Below, in pieces: positions 17,907 to 26,309 of a stretch of 64,000 nt of DNA. The stretch is taken from contig NZ_FNAR01000011.1 in NCBI RefSeq assembly GCF_900101985.1, positions 1 through 64,000 on the forward strand. The letters run 5' to 3'. A program made the translations under genes and the position numbers. Position 1 is the stretch's first letter; each line of letters starts with the position of its first letter. The notes under the pieces were generated by a model. The model searched no databases, had not been told where the DNA came from, and was given only the letters and a program-made list of their open reading frames with translations. This DNA comes from Bhargavaea beijingensis (GTDB lineage Bacteria; Bacillota; Bacilli; Bacillales_A; Planococcaceae).

Positions 17907-17935
17907 ATATTAATTCACCTTAGTGAATAAGTAAA
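17907..17935 (-). promoter_or_regulatory. yjiH promoter with a palindromic operator in the spacer
   Basis: On the minus strand: TTTACT (17930-17935), a 17-nt spacer and TAATAT (17907-17912). The spacer contains ATTCAC-CTTA-GTGAAT (17913-17928, plus-strand reading), a perfect 6-bp dyad. Extra half-sites (TTCACTTT near 17893, GTGAATTC near 17953) flank it. A repressor bound here would block RNA polymerase. Confidence 0.6.
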
Positions 17936-17975
17936 TCCCCTTGCAAATGAAAGTGAATTCAGCCAATTCCGGCAC

Positions 17976-18009
17976 AAAAAATACCCCTCCCAACAATAGC
18001 AGGGAGGGG
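17976..18009 (-). terminator. Terminator after yojF-bshB2
   Basis: CCCCTCCC (17984-17991) pairs with GGGAGGGG (18002-18009). The A-run at 17976-17981 is the T-tract on the minus strand. Confidence 0.8.
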
Positions 18010-18017
18010 GGGCGCCG

Positions 18018-18719
18018 TCAAAAGGAATTTTCAAAATCCTCTTGCCAGCGATAGTAATAATAGCGTTCCTTCGCGAAGCGCTCAAGGGCTTCCCCGTTGC
18101 CGGCGGCAAGGGCCGGCTCGAGATCCCGCATCATCCAAGCGGTCTGGGAGGAGTGGGCCTTCAGTGTTTTAATCTTTCTGTCCAGCATATCCGTGACATC
18201 GTGTTCGATGTCAGGCATGCCGAGATTTTCTTCCGTATCATTCGAGAAAGCGACAAGGTACATCTTCGGCCGTTTTTCTTCCGGCAGCCTGCGCACTGCC
18301 CTGACAACCGCGCGTGCGGTCGCTTCATGGTCCGGATGAACCGAGTATCCCGGATAAAACGAGATGACCAGTGACGGATCCAGCTCGTCGATCAAACCGC
18401 TGATCAGCTGGACCATCTTTTCATCGTCCTCGAATTCGACTGTCTTGTCGCGGAAGCCCATCATGCGCAGATCGTTGATGCCGATTGCGTCCGCGGCAGC
18501 CTGAAGTTCTTTCTTGCGGATTTCGGGAAGCGTTTCTCTAGTGGCAAACGGCGGGATGCCCAGATTGCGTCCCATTTCGCCCAGTGTCAGGCAGGCGTAT
18601 GTGACCGGCACGCCCATATCCACATATTTGGAGAGCGTCCCGGAAGTACCGAAGGCCTCGTCGTCCGGATGAGGGAAGACGACGAGGACACTGCGTTCTT
18701 TTTCAATCGTAACAGCCAT
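18018..18719 (-). CDS. bshB2: Bacillithiol biosynthesis deacetylase BshB2
   Basis: A 233-residue zinc-dependent LmbE-like deacetylase that removes acetate from GlcNAc-malate in bacillithiol synthesis, the low-molecular-weight thiol of Firmicutes. The metal and catalytic motif HPDDE is at residues 17-21, and the second metal motif YSVHPDHEATARAVVRAV lies near residue 130. BshB2 (YojG) is recognised by its pairing with yojF, which starts the operon 13 nt upstream. It has a good ribosome site (AAGGAGGG). Confidence 0.9.
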   Translation of the reverse strand: MAVTIEKERSVLVVFPHPDDEAFGTSGTLSKYVDMGVPVTYACLTLGEMGRNLGIPPFATRETLPEIRKKELQAAADAIGINDLRMMGFRDKTVEFEDDEKMVQLISGLIDELDPSLVISFYPGYSVHPDHEATARAVVRAVRRLPEEKRPKMYLVAFSNDTEENLGMPDIEHDVTDMLDRKIKTLKAHSSQTAWMMRDLEPALAAGNGEALERFAKERYYYYRWQEDFENSF

Positions 18720-18732
18720 ATCGTTTCCCTCC

Positions 18733-19083
18733 TTAGTATGCGAATGGCGTCTCGCTCAATTGGAGCGCAACGGCGAGTTTGCCTTCGCCGTCGAGACCGG
18801 CCATGAGCAAGCGTCCGTGCTCATCAAGTTCATAATGGGTGATGCCTTGTGCGTACACCCAGCCATAAGGCAGTTTCAGCCCCACGCGGTGCGGAGCTTC
18901 GCCGACGACTTTGCCCAGTTCAAAGCGGATCTGGGCATTTCGGATGAAGGCGCCGGCGTTGAAGAATCCTTCGTTGAAATGGGCCGCATACGAACCGTTC
19001 GTCGTCTCCAAGTGGATGTAGAGCTCCTTGCCGGCGAACGAATCGATGAGGCGCTGAAGGTGTTCGGGATTCACTTTTTCCAT
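18733..19083 (-). CDS. yojF: YojF family protein (DUF1806)
   Basis: A 116-residue soluble protein (LQRLIDSFAGKELYIHLETT, AHFNEGFFNAGAFIRNAQIR, HRVGLKLPYGWVYAQGITHY). It matches YojF, a beta-rich protein of unknown function encoded next to bshB2 in Bacillus. The neighbourhood suggests a link to bacillithiol, but no activity is known. ATG follows GGAGGAGGCCTGAAAC. Confidence 0.85.
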   Translation of the reverse strand: MEKVNPEHLQRLIDSFAGKELYIHLETTNGSYAAHFNEGFFNAGAFIRNAQIRFELGKVVGEAPHRVGLKLPYGWVYAQGITHYELDEHGRLLMAGLDGEGKLAVALQLSETPFAY

Positions 19084-19191
19084 GTTTCAGGCCTCCTCCA
19101 GTTACCTATATCGTATTCAGTATAAAGAACATCAGCCGGGAATGCGAAAGGGGCGCTCCGCTGCGGTTGGATGATTTCTTGCCGATCCCAT

Positions 19192-19217
19192 CAAAAACGG
19201 CCGGGAATCCCGGCCGT
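19192..19217 (-). terminator. Terminator after pdxK
   Basis: ACGGCCGGGA pairs with TCCCGGCCGT (19197-19217), with AAAAA at 19192-19196 supplying the minus-strand T-tract. Confidence 0.8.
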
Positions 19218-19227
19218 CTGGCTTGCA

Positions 19228-20061
19228 TCAGATTTCAGTTACGGTGACTTCCGCCGGGCCGTGTTCATTTTTCGCGCCGTGCAGGACCGGGCCGACGTAC
19301 TTGTTCAACTTCCAACCGTGGGCGATCGCTGCAGCGACGAATTTTTTCGCCTCGACGACGGATTCCTCTACGCCGAGACCATTCGCGAGGTTGGCGGTGA
19401 TGGCAGCGGCAAATGTGCAGCCGGCCCCGTGTGTGTATAGCGTGTCCTGTTTTTCAGATTCCAGAAGAAGGAACTTGGAACCGTCATAGTAAAGGTCGGC
19501 CGCTTTGTCATGCTGGAGCTGCTTGCCGCCTTTGATAACGACGTGTTTTGCTCCGAGTTCGTGGATTTTCTCTGCGGCTTTCTTCAGGTCATCGATGGTC
19601 GTCAGCCTGCCGAAGCCGGAAAGCTGGCCGGCTTCAAACAGGTTCGGCGTGACGACTTCCGCGAGCGGAAGAAGGTATTCGACCATCGCACCGACCGTGC
19701 CAGGGTTCAGGACCTCGTCTTCGCCCTTGCATACCATGACCGGGTCGATGACCACATGATGGGTGCCGGATTCCCGGATTCCCTCTCCGGCTGTGCGGAT
19801 TACATCTTCTGTGCTCAGCATGCCGGTCTTTACCGCATCGATCCCGACGGAAAGCGCCGTCTTGAGCTGGGCTTTCAGGACATCGATCGGAAGTGTATAG
19901 ACGCCGTGGCTCCAGTAGTTGTCCGGGTCCATCGTCGCTACGACGGTGAGCGCGGTCATGCCGTATGTTCCGTGCTCCTGGAATGTTTTTAGGTCAGCTT
20001 GGATGCCGGCGCCGCCCGACGTATCGGATCCTGCGATGGTGAGTGTCTTTTTGAGTGTCAT
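19228..20061 (-). CDS. pdxK: Pyridoxal kinase, ThiD-like ribokinase fold
   Basis: A 277-residue kinase that phosphorylates pyridoxal/pyridoxine and related pyrimidines with ATP. The N-terminus KKTLTIAGSDTSGGAGIQAD, the middle VVIDPVMVCKGEDEVL and VVTPNLFEAGQLSG, and the ATP-site motif DTLYTHGAGCTFAAAITANL with the catalytic Asp replaced in position by the GAGC anion hole are typical of the PdxK/ThiD group of Firmicutes. These Bacillus-type enzymes are close to ThiD, so activity on HMP is a possible alternative. ATG follows AAAGGAGCCCTGACAC. Monocistronic. Confidence 0.85.
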   Translation of the reverse strand: MTLKKTLTIAGSDTSGGAGIQADLKTFQEHGTYGMTALTVVATMDPDNYWSHGVYTLPIDVLKAQLKTALSVGIDAVKTGMLSTEDVIRTAGEGIRESGTHHVVIDPVMVCKGEDEVLNPGTVGAMVEYLLPLAEVVTPNLFEAGQLSGFGRLTTIDDLKKAAEKIHELGAKHVVIKGGKQLQHDKAADLYYDGSKFLLLESEKQDTLYTHGAGCTFAAAITANLANGLGVEESVVEAKKFVAAAIAHGWKLNKYVGPVLHGAKNEHGPAEVTVTEI

Positions 20062-20267
20062 GTGTCAGGGCTCCTTTTTGGGTAGTTCGTTTGATGTTCT
20101 CATTGTAACAAATTAAAAGACGCTTTTACGAAAAATTCATTTCTCCATAGAGAATTGGATGTTACATACCAGCTGATCGCCCAACCAGACGTGCGTGAAT
20201 CGGATGACATCGGGTATGGTAGAAGAATAATAGATTCACCCCGGTTTGCGGGAGAAGGGAGTTGGAT

Positions 20268-20987
20268 ATGACTGGACGCAATGTTAAAAAGGGCCGCGCC
20301 GAAGAAGAAAGCGCGGTAACGGTGGATGATACTTGGGACGCACCGGCCGGAATACGCGGCAAAATAAGGCGTGGCCGTGCAACAAAGGGATTTTTGTGGA
20401 TTGCCGTCCCTCTTCTCCTGCTTGCGGTCATCCTCCCTCTGGTTGCACTGCGTATGCTGACGGGAGGCAGCACATTCACCGAACAAAAGGGAGCCGTCGT
20501 CCAAAGTGTGCAGGAACTGAGTGAACTGGCAACCGCAGAGGCTTTTACGAAAGTGATTGTCGAACGTACGGACAACGAGCTGTTCGGCCAGAGCATCGGT
20601 CTCGACATTCCGGGGACGAAGCGCCATCTTCTAGTGGTCATTCCAGGGTCTGTCAAGGCGGGAATTGATTTCGGAATGGTCACGGAAGACGACATAGTTA
20701 TTGATGAGGAAGCCAAGACGGTCACCTTGACCGTACCGGAGCCCGCATTTCTTGGTGAGCCTGAAATCCGCTTCGATGAAGTGGAAGTGTATTCGCAGGA
20801 AGGGCTGTTCCGCGACCGGCCGGACATCCGCGAAGGGTATGAGCTTGCCGAAGATGCCCAGAAAATGATCATTAAAGAAGCGACCGAACAAGGAGTCCTT
20901 GCAACGGCACAAAAAAATGCAGAAAAGACCCTGAGGGAGATGTTTTCGTTCTCGGGTTATAACGTACAGGTCAAGTTCAAGGAGTGA
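20268..20987 (+). CDS. Membrane-anchored DUF4230 protein
   Basis: A 239-residue protein. A basic N-terminus is followed by one membrane helix (FLWIAVPLLLLAVILPLVAL, about residues 44-64) and an extracellular domain with VVQSVQELSELATAEAFTKV, a hallmark of DUF4230, and AIDFGMVTEDDI-like segments (GSVKAGIDFGMVTEDDIVID). The C-terminus is helical. The function is unknown. GGGAG lies 6 nt before the ATG at 20268. It ends 6 nt before ung and is cotranscribed. Confidence 0.75.
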   Translation: MTGRNVKKGRAEEESAVTVDDTWDAPAGIRGKIRRGRATKGFLWIAVPLLLLAVILPLVALRMLTGGSTFTEQKGAVVQSVQELSELATAEAFTKVIVERTDNELFGQSIGLDIPGTKRHLLVVIPGSVKAGIDFGMVTEDDIVIDEEAKTVTLTVPEPAFLGEPEIRFDEVEVYSQEGLFRDRPDIREGYELAEDAQKMIIKEATEQGVLATAQKNAEKTLREMFSFSGYNVQVKFKE

Positions 20988-20993
20988 TGCGGG

Positions 20994-21677
20994 ATGGCGA
21001 AGGAGCTATTGGACAACAGCTGGCAGGACGTGATCGGCGACGAGTTTTCCAAGCCTTATTATCTGGAATTGCGAGAGTATCTGAAAAAGGAATATGCCGG
21101 AAGAGAGATTTATCCCCCGATGAACGACATCTGGACGGCATTCGAGCTGACGCCGTATGAGTCGGTCAGAGTGGTCATCCTGGGCCAGGATCCGTACCAT
21201 GGGCCGGGACAGGCGCACGGGCTCAGTTTCTCCGTGAAAAAGGGCATCCGGAAACCGCCGAGCCTGCGCAATGTATTCAAGGAACTGCAGGAGGACATCG
21301 GCTGCGATGCCCCCGACGACGGGACGCTCACCGGTTGGGCCGATCAGGGCGTCATGCTGCTGAACACCGTGCTCACGGTTCGCTCCGGAGAGGCGCATTC
21401 ACATCGCGGCAAAGGGTGGGAAATACTGACCGATGAAGTAATCCGTAAGCTTTCCGGGCGAGAGGCACCGATTGTGTTCATCCTCTGGGGCCGCCCCGCG
21501 CAGGAAAAGAAAAAACTGATTGATACGGAGCGTCATGCCATTATCGAATCTCCCCATCCGAGCCCCCTGAGTGCAAAGCGCGGTTTTTTTGGCAGCCGGC
21601 CGTTCAGCCGCGCAAATGCCTGCCTGAGGAAATGGGGCGAAGAAGAGATTGACTGGTGCCGTACAATCTCGCGGTGA
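20994..21677 (+). CDS. ung: Uracil-DNA glycosylase
   Basis: A 227-residue family-1 UDG that removes uracil from DNA to start base-excision repair. The water-activating motif [18 protein letters not shown] (catalytic Asp about 66) and the leucine loop [10 protein letters not shown] are intact. Length is normal. It begins the ung-ywdI-ywdK gene order seen in Bacillus. Confidence 0.96.
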   Translation: MAKELLDNSWQDVIGDEFSKPYYLELREYLKKEYAGREIYPPMNDIWTAFELTPYESVRVVILGQDPYHGPGQAHGLSFSVKKGIRKPPSLRNVFKELQEDIGCDAPDDGTLTGWADQGVMLLNTVLTVRSGEAHSHRGKGWEILTDEVIRKLSGREAPIVFILWGRPAQEKKKLIDTERHAIIESPHPSPLSAKRGFFGSRPFSRANACLRKWGEEEIDWCRTISR

Positions 21678-21757
21678 ATTGTCACGGGATTGTACGGTTC
21701 CAAAAGCAGATTGCAGTAACGGATATGATACACTTTTAACGGAATGGAGGGGATCGG

Positions 21758-22021
21758 ATGATTCCGATTGAACGGATCCTCGAAGAGATGGAGCGCCATC
21801 TGCGGACAGCCAAAAACGCCGGTGACACGGCCACGAAGCGGGAGTCGCTTGCCGCTATCCGCGCGTTGTCAGAAGCGGCGCTCGGCAGTCGGCCACAAAA
21901 CCGGATACCGGAAGTGGAGCCGATGCCTCTATCTGCGCCTGCAGCTCCGCATGCCGTTCCTCCTGCCGTACAAAAGCGGGAAGAGGACGGAGCCAACGGT
22001 GACTCCATCTTTGACTTTTAA
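21758..22021 (+). CDS. ywdI: YwdI family protein
   Basis: An 87-residue soluble protein. The N-terminal helix MIPIERILEEMERHLRTAKN and LAAIRALSEAAL match YwdI (DUF5327), followed by a proline/alanine-rich tail. The function is unknown. It sits between ung and ywdK as in Bacillus. ATG follows GGAGGGGATCGG. Confidence 0.8.
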   Translation: MIPIERILEEMERHLRTAKNAGDTATKRESLAAIRALSEAALGSRPQNRIPEVEPMPLSAPAAPHAVPPAVQKREEDGANGDSIFDF

Positions 22022-22042
22022 CGCCGAAAGTAGGGAAGCAAA

Positions 22043-22420
22043 GTGAAGTTCTTTTTGATAGCGGGTGCGGTAAACGCACTGATTTCGGTCGGAATGGGCG
22101 CATTCGGCGCGCACGGACTCGAGGGCAAGGTTTCGGATCATTACATTGCCATCTGGGAGACGGCGGCCAAGTACCAGATGTACCACGCAATCGGCCTGAT
22201 CCTGATCGGCATCCTGCAGAGCCGGGCCCTTCTGGGGGCTGCCTCCCAGTTGAACTGGGCGGGATGGCTCATGCTGGCGGGAATCCTTCTTTTCTCCGGA
22301 AGCCTTTACGTGCTCGCCCTGACCCAGATCGGCGTCCTCGGTGCCATCACGCCAATTGGCGGCGTCGCCTTTATGGCCGGCTGGATCATGGTGATTCTCG
22401 CAGCCGTCAAACATGTCTGA
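22043..22420 (+). CDS. ywdK: DUF423 membrane protein YwdK
   Basis: A 125-residue protein with four membrane helices. Motifs [20 protein letters not shown] and [17 protein letters not shown] are diagnostic of DUF423 (YwdK/YgdD). The role is unknown. GTG start, with AGGGAAGC upstream and 21 nt after ywdI. Confidence 0.88.
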   Translation: MKFFLIAGAVNALISVGMGAFGAHGLEGKVSDHYIAIWETAAKYQMYHAIGLILIGILQSRALLGAASQLNWAGWLMLAGILLFSGSLYVLALTQIGVLGAITPIGGVAFMAGWIMVILAAVKHV

Positions 22421-22430
22421 GAAATGATGA

Positions 22431-22472
22431 AAGCCGGCCGCCTCTCCGTATGGCGGCCGGCTTCACGCTTTT
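22431..22472 (+). terminator. Hairpin terminator after ywdK
   Basis: AAGCCGGCCGCC (22431-22442) pairs with GGCGGCCGGCTT (22452-22463). The T-rich part follows a few bases later. Confidence 0.65.
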
Positions 22473-22493
22473 GGGGAAATCGTGCAGAACAGT

Positions 22494-22526
22494 GAAAAGA
22501 GCCATCCGCGCCGGATGGCTCTTTCC
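22494..22526 (-). terminator. Terminator after cwlJ-gerQ
   Basis: AAAGAGCCATCCG (22496-22508) pairs with CGGATGGCTCTTT (22512-22524). Its minus-strand T-tract lies just past the gerQ stop. Confidence 0.75.
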
Positions 22527-22528
22527 CA

Positions 22529-22900
22529 TTATCTCGGTGCCTGGTCGAAGTAGTTGAGCTCTTCGTCGAATTCAGCGTAGTCAAAGTAAATCATCGGGAA
22601 CAGGAAACGGTGATCGGTTCGCGCTTCCCGCAAAATGACGTGATCCCGTCCTGCCGCCTCGACAAAACCGCGTACTATCTTTGAAGTCGTCTGCCGGTCC
22701 CCGTGTTCGAACGAGAAATGGAATGTGCCTGGCTGTCCCCGGTTCAGGCGCAGGATATTCTCAATGTAGGATTCTTCTCTTTGGGGAGGGCGCCCGGCTG
22801 TCGGCAGTGTCACCATTGGCGGGACGATCTGTTGCTGAGGCTGCTGGGCCGGCTGCATCGGCATCGGCCGGTAATTCGGATTCCAGTAATATTGGACCAT
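22529..22900 (-). CDS. gerQ: Spore coat protein GerQ
   Basis: A 123-residue inner spore coat protein needed in Bacillus for CwlJ placement and for calcium-dipicolinate germination. The N-terminus is Gln/Pro-rich (PMQPAQQPQQQIVPP). In Bacillus, lysines in the N-terminal part of GerQ are cross-linked by Tgl. The conserved core is ESYIENILRLNRGQPGTFHF and RDHVILREARTDHRFLFPMI. The ATG at 22900 follows AAAGGTGG. A longer start would overlap that site. It follows cwlJ by 21 nt. Confidence 0.9.
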   Translation of the reverse strand: MVQYYWNPNYRPMPMQPAQQPQQQIVPPMVTLPTAGRPPQREESYIENILRLNRGQPGTFHFSFEHGDRQTTSKIVRGFVEAAGRDHVILREARTDHRFLFPMIYFDYAEFDEELNYFDQAPR

Positions 22901-22921
22901 GCGGTTCCACCTTTCTCTCAC

Positions 22922-23341
22922 TCATAATGACGGACAATCACTTTCAGAAGGCGAATAGAAGCAGTGCGACTTGTAGCGGCCTGTGTTCCATTGGTCCCAC
23001 CATTGTGCGGGACACGCTCCCTCCGGCATGAAAAACCAGAGCGAGCGGGTCGCCGGGTGAAACCGTTCTCCGTTGATGACCCGGCGGGCCAGGCTGATGT
23101 CCTCTGGGCGGGCGCGCTGATAGAAGTAACCTTTTGTTGTCGCCTCAAAACCGCCTGGCCGCTGGAAGACCATTTGCTGAATGGTCCGGATATCCCCGAA
23201 ATCCAGACAGTCGCCGCGGACCCGGTTGACGCCGACGTTGCCGACCATGAGCATTCCGAGATTCCCTTCCCCTTCAGCTTCGGCGCGCATCAGTCTCGCC
23301 AGCAACTGCACTTCTTTTTCAGTTGCCGGTACAACCGCCAT
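22922..23341 (-). CDS. cwlJ: Spore cortex-lytic cell wall hydrolase CwlJ
   Basis: A 139-residue hydrolase of the Hydrolase_2 (SleB/CwlJ) family, which degrades spore cortex peptidoglycan during germination. Motifs: LLARLMRAEAEGEGNLGMLM with the catalytic-type glutamates, VGNVGVNRV, and CPAQWWDQWNTGRYKSHCFY. It has no signal peptide or binding domain, as expected for CwlJ and unlike SleB. The ATG at 23341 has GAGGGGGT upstream. cwlJ-gerQ is the known operon. Confidence 0.92.
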   Translation of the reverse strand: MAVVPATEKEVQLLARLMRAEAEGEGNLGMLMVGNVGVNRVRGDCLDFGDIRTIQQMVFQRPGGFEATTKGYFYQRARPEDISLARRVINGERFHPATRSLWFFMPEGACPAQWWDQWNTGRYKSHCFYSPSESDCPSL

Positions 23342-23425
23342 CGTCTGACCCCCTCGATAATGACTATATGAGAGGGGAGGGGGGTACATTCCATATATGC
23401 AGATTTGGACGGGAGGAGATTTCCA

Positions 23426-24283
23426 TTGGCGATCAACAATACGGTCTATGAGTTCATGGAACGGCTGGACAGAGGGGAACTAAAGACGAAAGAGGGGCTG
23501 CTGGATTACTTCGGGCGATACCCTGAAATTTTCGATGTATACTTTCCGGATTACTGCCCGAAGACGGATGAGCGGCTGATCCGGGCAATCGAGCAATATC
23601 CGGTCAAGGAGGAAGACATTTCGCGTGCCGGCCAGCGGCTTCCGGAGGAGATAGGAAACGTACGCGATCTTTACCGCGGCCTGACCGGAATCGACGCGGA
23701 CAACGACCATCATCTGTTTGTCGGCGCCTTTGGGCCGAGCGCATTCGTGGCAGGTGCGAACAAAGACGAGGTGTTCTACGCACTTGAAATGCTGTCTCCC
23801 GAACCGGATGATTTGCGCCTGGTTGCCGCTCACGAAATGGGCCATGTCGTCCACCGCCGCATCAGTGCGGAAATTTCGGGGGAAACCTGGTGGCGCGAAG
23901 TTGACTGGAGCCATCCGCTCGTCACGCTGTTGTCGGAAGGGGGCGCCCTTTACCTGTCCAAACTGGCGGTGCCGGGCAGGGGGCGTCCGGCCTATATCTC
24001 GTTCGGGTCGCTTGGCGAGGATGGTTTCGGTATCTACATGGCAAACAAAAAGAAGCTTCATGAAGCGTTCGCGGAAGACATGGATACCGGCTGGAACGAA
24101 GAGAAGGACAAAAAGTGGTTTCGCCTTTCCGGCGGCACGAGGCACGGCACTCCGCGTCTTGGCTACTACATCGCCGACGACTTCATCGAACACCGGGCGG
24201 AACTCCGCGGGATGGACGCGGCACTTACCGATTGGGACGCGATGACGCTTGCAGAGGAATTCATGGATTATGTGAAACGCTGA
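23426..24283 (+). CDS. Zinc metalloprotease-like protein with HEMGH motif
   Basis: A 285-residue soluble protein. LRLVAAHEMGHVVHRRI carries HExxH (His/Glu near residue 142), and a downstream glutamate-bearing segment WSHPLVTLLSEGGALYLSKL could supply the third zinc ligand. No signal peptide, so probably cytoplasmic. It resembles DUF2268-type putative peptidases, and the substrate is unknown. TTG at 23426 is chosen because GGGAGGAG lies 7 nt upstream. Confidence 0.65.
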   Translation: MAINNTVYEFMERLDRGELKTKEGLLDYFGRYPEIFDVYFPDYCPKTDERLIRAIEQYPVKEEDISRAGQRLPEEIGNVRDLYRGLTGIDADNDHHLFVGAFGPSAFVAGANKDEVFYALEMLSPEPDDLRLVAAHEMGHVVHRRISAEISGETWWREVDWSHPLVTLLSEGGALYLSKLAVPGRGRPAYISFGSLGEDGFGIYMANKKKLHEAFAEDMDTGWNEEKDKKWFRLSGGTRHGTPRLGYYIADDFIEHRAELRGMDAALTDWDAMTLAEEFMDYVKR

Positions 24284-24363
24284 TCAACTGGCAGGGCAGG
24301 CAATGGTGTTGTTTCAGCGGTCTGGTATGGATTTCCGCCATCCCACCCCTTTTCCAATCAAAT

Positions 24364-24400
24364 AATAAAAGCCCGGCAGCCCAATTGGCCGCCGGACTTG
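24364..24400 (-). terminator. Terminator after hemQ
   Basis: On the minus strand AAGTCCGGCGGCC pairs with GGGCTGCCGGGCTT using G-U pairs, followed by TTATTATT. Confidence 0.65.
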
Positions 24401-24410
24401 TCAATCTCCG

Positions 24411-25163
24411 TTACTGTACATTAAAGAACGATACGCGGTCGCTGCCTTGAAGAATCGTTCCTACGAAGAACGAGCCAAAGACACCGTAACGCGCGCTGAC
24501 TTCGTCAAAGCGCATTTCATAGACGAGCTTCTTGAACTGCAGCACGTCGTCGGAGAAGAGCGTGACGCCCCACTCATAGTCGTCGAAACCGACGGAACCG
24601 GAGATGATCTGCTTGACCTTGCCCGCGTAGCTGCGGCCGATCAGTCCGTGGCTCCTCATCAGTTCGCGGCGGCGGTCCATGTCAAGCATGTACCAGTTGT
24701 CTTCGCCTTCGCGCTTTTTGTCCATCGGGTAGAAGCACACATACTGCGAGCGGGGAAGTTCCGGGTAAAGGCGTCCGCGGACATACGGGTTCTGGTATGG
24801 ATCTTCGTCTGAATCCTTCGCCAGGTAGTTGGACAGTTCGACCACAGATACATAGGAATACGCCGGTATCGTGTAGTCCGCAATGGCGAGTTTGTTGAAC
24901 TCTGCCTCCAGTTGCTGAAGTTCATCCATCGTCGGGCGGAGGGTCATGAGCATGAAGTCCGCCTTCTGGCCGACCACCGTATAGAAGGCATGGCTACCTG
25001 TTTTTTCGTCATCGGCTTTCTGGAGCTTGTCGAGGAAAGCGATGAATTCATCGGTTGCTGCTTTCCGTTTTTCTGCAGGAAGGGCTTTCCATGATGTCCA
25101 GTCCATCGAGCGGAAGTCGTGGAGGACATACCAGCCATCCAATGTGATTGCAGCTTCGTTCAT
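24411..25163 (-). CDS. hemQ: Coproheme decarboxylase HemQ (chlorite dismutase-like)
   Basis: A 250-residue enzyme that turns coproheme III into haem b by two oxidative decarboxylations, the last step of the Gram-positive haem route. Segments [60 protein letters not shown] and [20 protein letters not shown] are characteristic. The tyrosine of CFYPM is the radical-forming residue in the family. The ATG at 25163 follows AAAGGAG. A longer frame has no ribosome site. Confidence 0.94.
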   Translation of the reverse strand: MNEAAITLDGWYVLHDFRSMDWTSWKALPAEKRKAATDEFIAFLDKLQKADDEKTGSHAFYTVVGQKADFMLMTLRPTMDELQQLEAEFNKLAIADYTIPAYSYVSVVELSNYLAKDSDEDPYQNPYVRGRLYPELPRSQYVCFYPMDKKREGEDNWYMLDMDRRRELMRSHGLIGRSYAGKVKQIISGSVGFDDYEWGVTLFSDDVLQFKKLVYEMRFDEVSARYGVFGSFFVGTILQGSDRVSFFNVQ

Positions 25164-25372
25164 GTGGAAACACTCCTTTGGGATCATATGGCTTCAGTCT
25201 ATCATAGAAGGCAAGCATGGTCCGCCCGCAAGCCCCCCTTGTCACTGTTTTGTGAAATAGTCCCCGGTTTTCCGTTTGGCCTCATTTTGTGTATGCTTGT
25301 CTCTGGAATGAAAAAACGTACCGCGTCCGGCTTGCTCCGGGCGGACGGATCAGATATATGGGAGACATTGTT

Positions 25373-26215
25373 ATGGATCAAACGCTTACTCTTCTCCGGC
25401 AGCCGGCCTGGCGTTTCATTGACCAGGCGGTGAGCGGTCTCGGCCGTTCAGCATTGGAATCATTCGCCATGGACGATACGCTCTGCCACGTTGTCGGCCA
25501 GCAAAAAAGCCTGCCGGCCGTTCGCACATGGGTGCATGACCGGACCATCGTCCTTGGCATCCAGGATCACCGTCTGCCGTATATAGGGGACGCAACGGAA
25601 CTGCTCCGGCTAAACGGCTGGCGCCCGATTGTCCGGAATTCAGGCGGGCTTGCCGTCGTCCTCGATGATGGCATCCTGAATATCACAGTCGTGCTGTCCG
25701 AGAAAGGCCGGGCGATCGACATACCGGCCGGCTATGAGGTGATGCTCGAGTTTGTCCGCCTGCTGCTGCCCGAAGCGGCGGAACGGATCGAGGCTTATGA
25801 GATTTCCGGTTCCTATTGCCCGGGATCGTACGATCTGAGCATCGGCGGCAGAAAATTCGCCGGCATTTCCCAGCGCAGGCTCCGGGGCGGCATCGCCGTC
25901 CAGATTTATCTCTGCGTGGAAGGGAGCGGATCTGAGCGCGCCCGGCTCATCGGTGAGATGTATGAGGCCGGACTAAAGGGCGAAAAAACAAAGTTCGAAT
26001 ACCCGGCTATCCGGCCGGAAGTGATGGCATCCCTTACCGAACTGCTTGGAGAGCCGATTACCGTCACGGAACTGAACAGCCGTGTCCGCCGATTGCTTCA
26101 TGCGCTGTCGGGTAACGTCCGTGACAGCCTTCTTGAAGGGGAGGAAACCGGCTTGTACGCAAGTTATCTGAGACGGGTCGTCGAACGGAATGCCAAGCTG
26201 CTCGATGGCATCTGA
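25373..26215 (+). CDS. lipL: Octanoyl-[GcvH]:protein N-octanoyltransferase
   Basis: A 280-residue amidotransferase of the BPL/LplA fold that moves octanoyl from GcvH to E2 subunits in lipoate assembly. The catalytic Cys (about 149) is in EISGSYCPGSYDLSIGGRKF, with the conserved Lys in GRKFAGISQRR. RPIVRNSGGLAVVLDDGILN is the substrate-loop motif. The Cys separates LipL from true lipoate ligases. The start at 25373 follows GGGAGACATTGTT. The frame extends 84 nt upstream without a better site. Divergent from hemQ, as in the Bacillus ywf region. Confidence 0.88.
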   Translation: MDQTLTLLRQPAWRFIDQAVSGLGRSALESFAMDDTLCHVVGQQKSLPAVRTWVHDRTIVLGIQDHRLPYIGDATELLRLNGWRPIVRNSGGLAVVLDDGILNITVVLSEKGRAIDIPAGYEVMLEFVRLLLPEAAERIEAYEISGSYCPGSYDLSIGGRKFAGISQRRLRGGIAVQIYLCVEGSGSERARLIGEMYEAGLKGEKTKFEYPAIRPEVMASLTELLGEPITVTELNSRVRRLLHALSGNVRDSLLEGEETGLYASYLRRVVERNAKLLDGI

Positions 26216-26237
26216 ATCCGGAAACAACAACCGAACA

Positions 26238-26288
26238 AACGGCAAGGACTCAGCCGCCTGCTTGAGAGGCGATGGGGTCCTTGCCGTT
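26238..26288. terminator. Long-loop terminator between lipL and rsfA
   Basis: AACGGCAAGGAC (26238-26249) is the exact reverse complement of GTCCTTGCCGTT (26277-26288). The loop holds a small second hairpin. It separates convergent genes. Confidence 0.65.
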
Positions 26289-26309
26289 TCTATTTGCGTG
26301 TGTTTCGCT

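Noticed and set aside
23363-23400. Sigma-E promoter before cwlJ (GCATATA and CATATAGT on the minus strand)
   Set aside because: Both half-sites fit, but they are 23 nt apart, well beyond the usual spacing of about 14-15.
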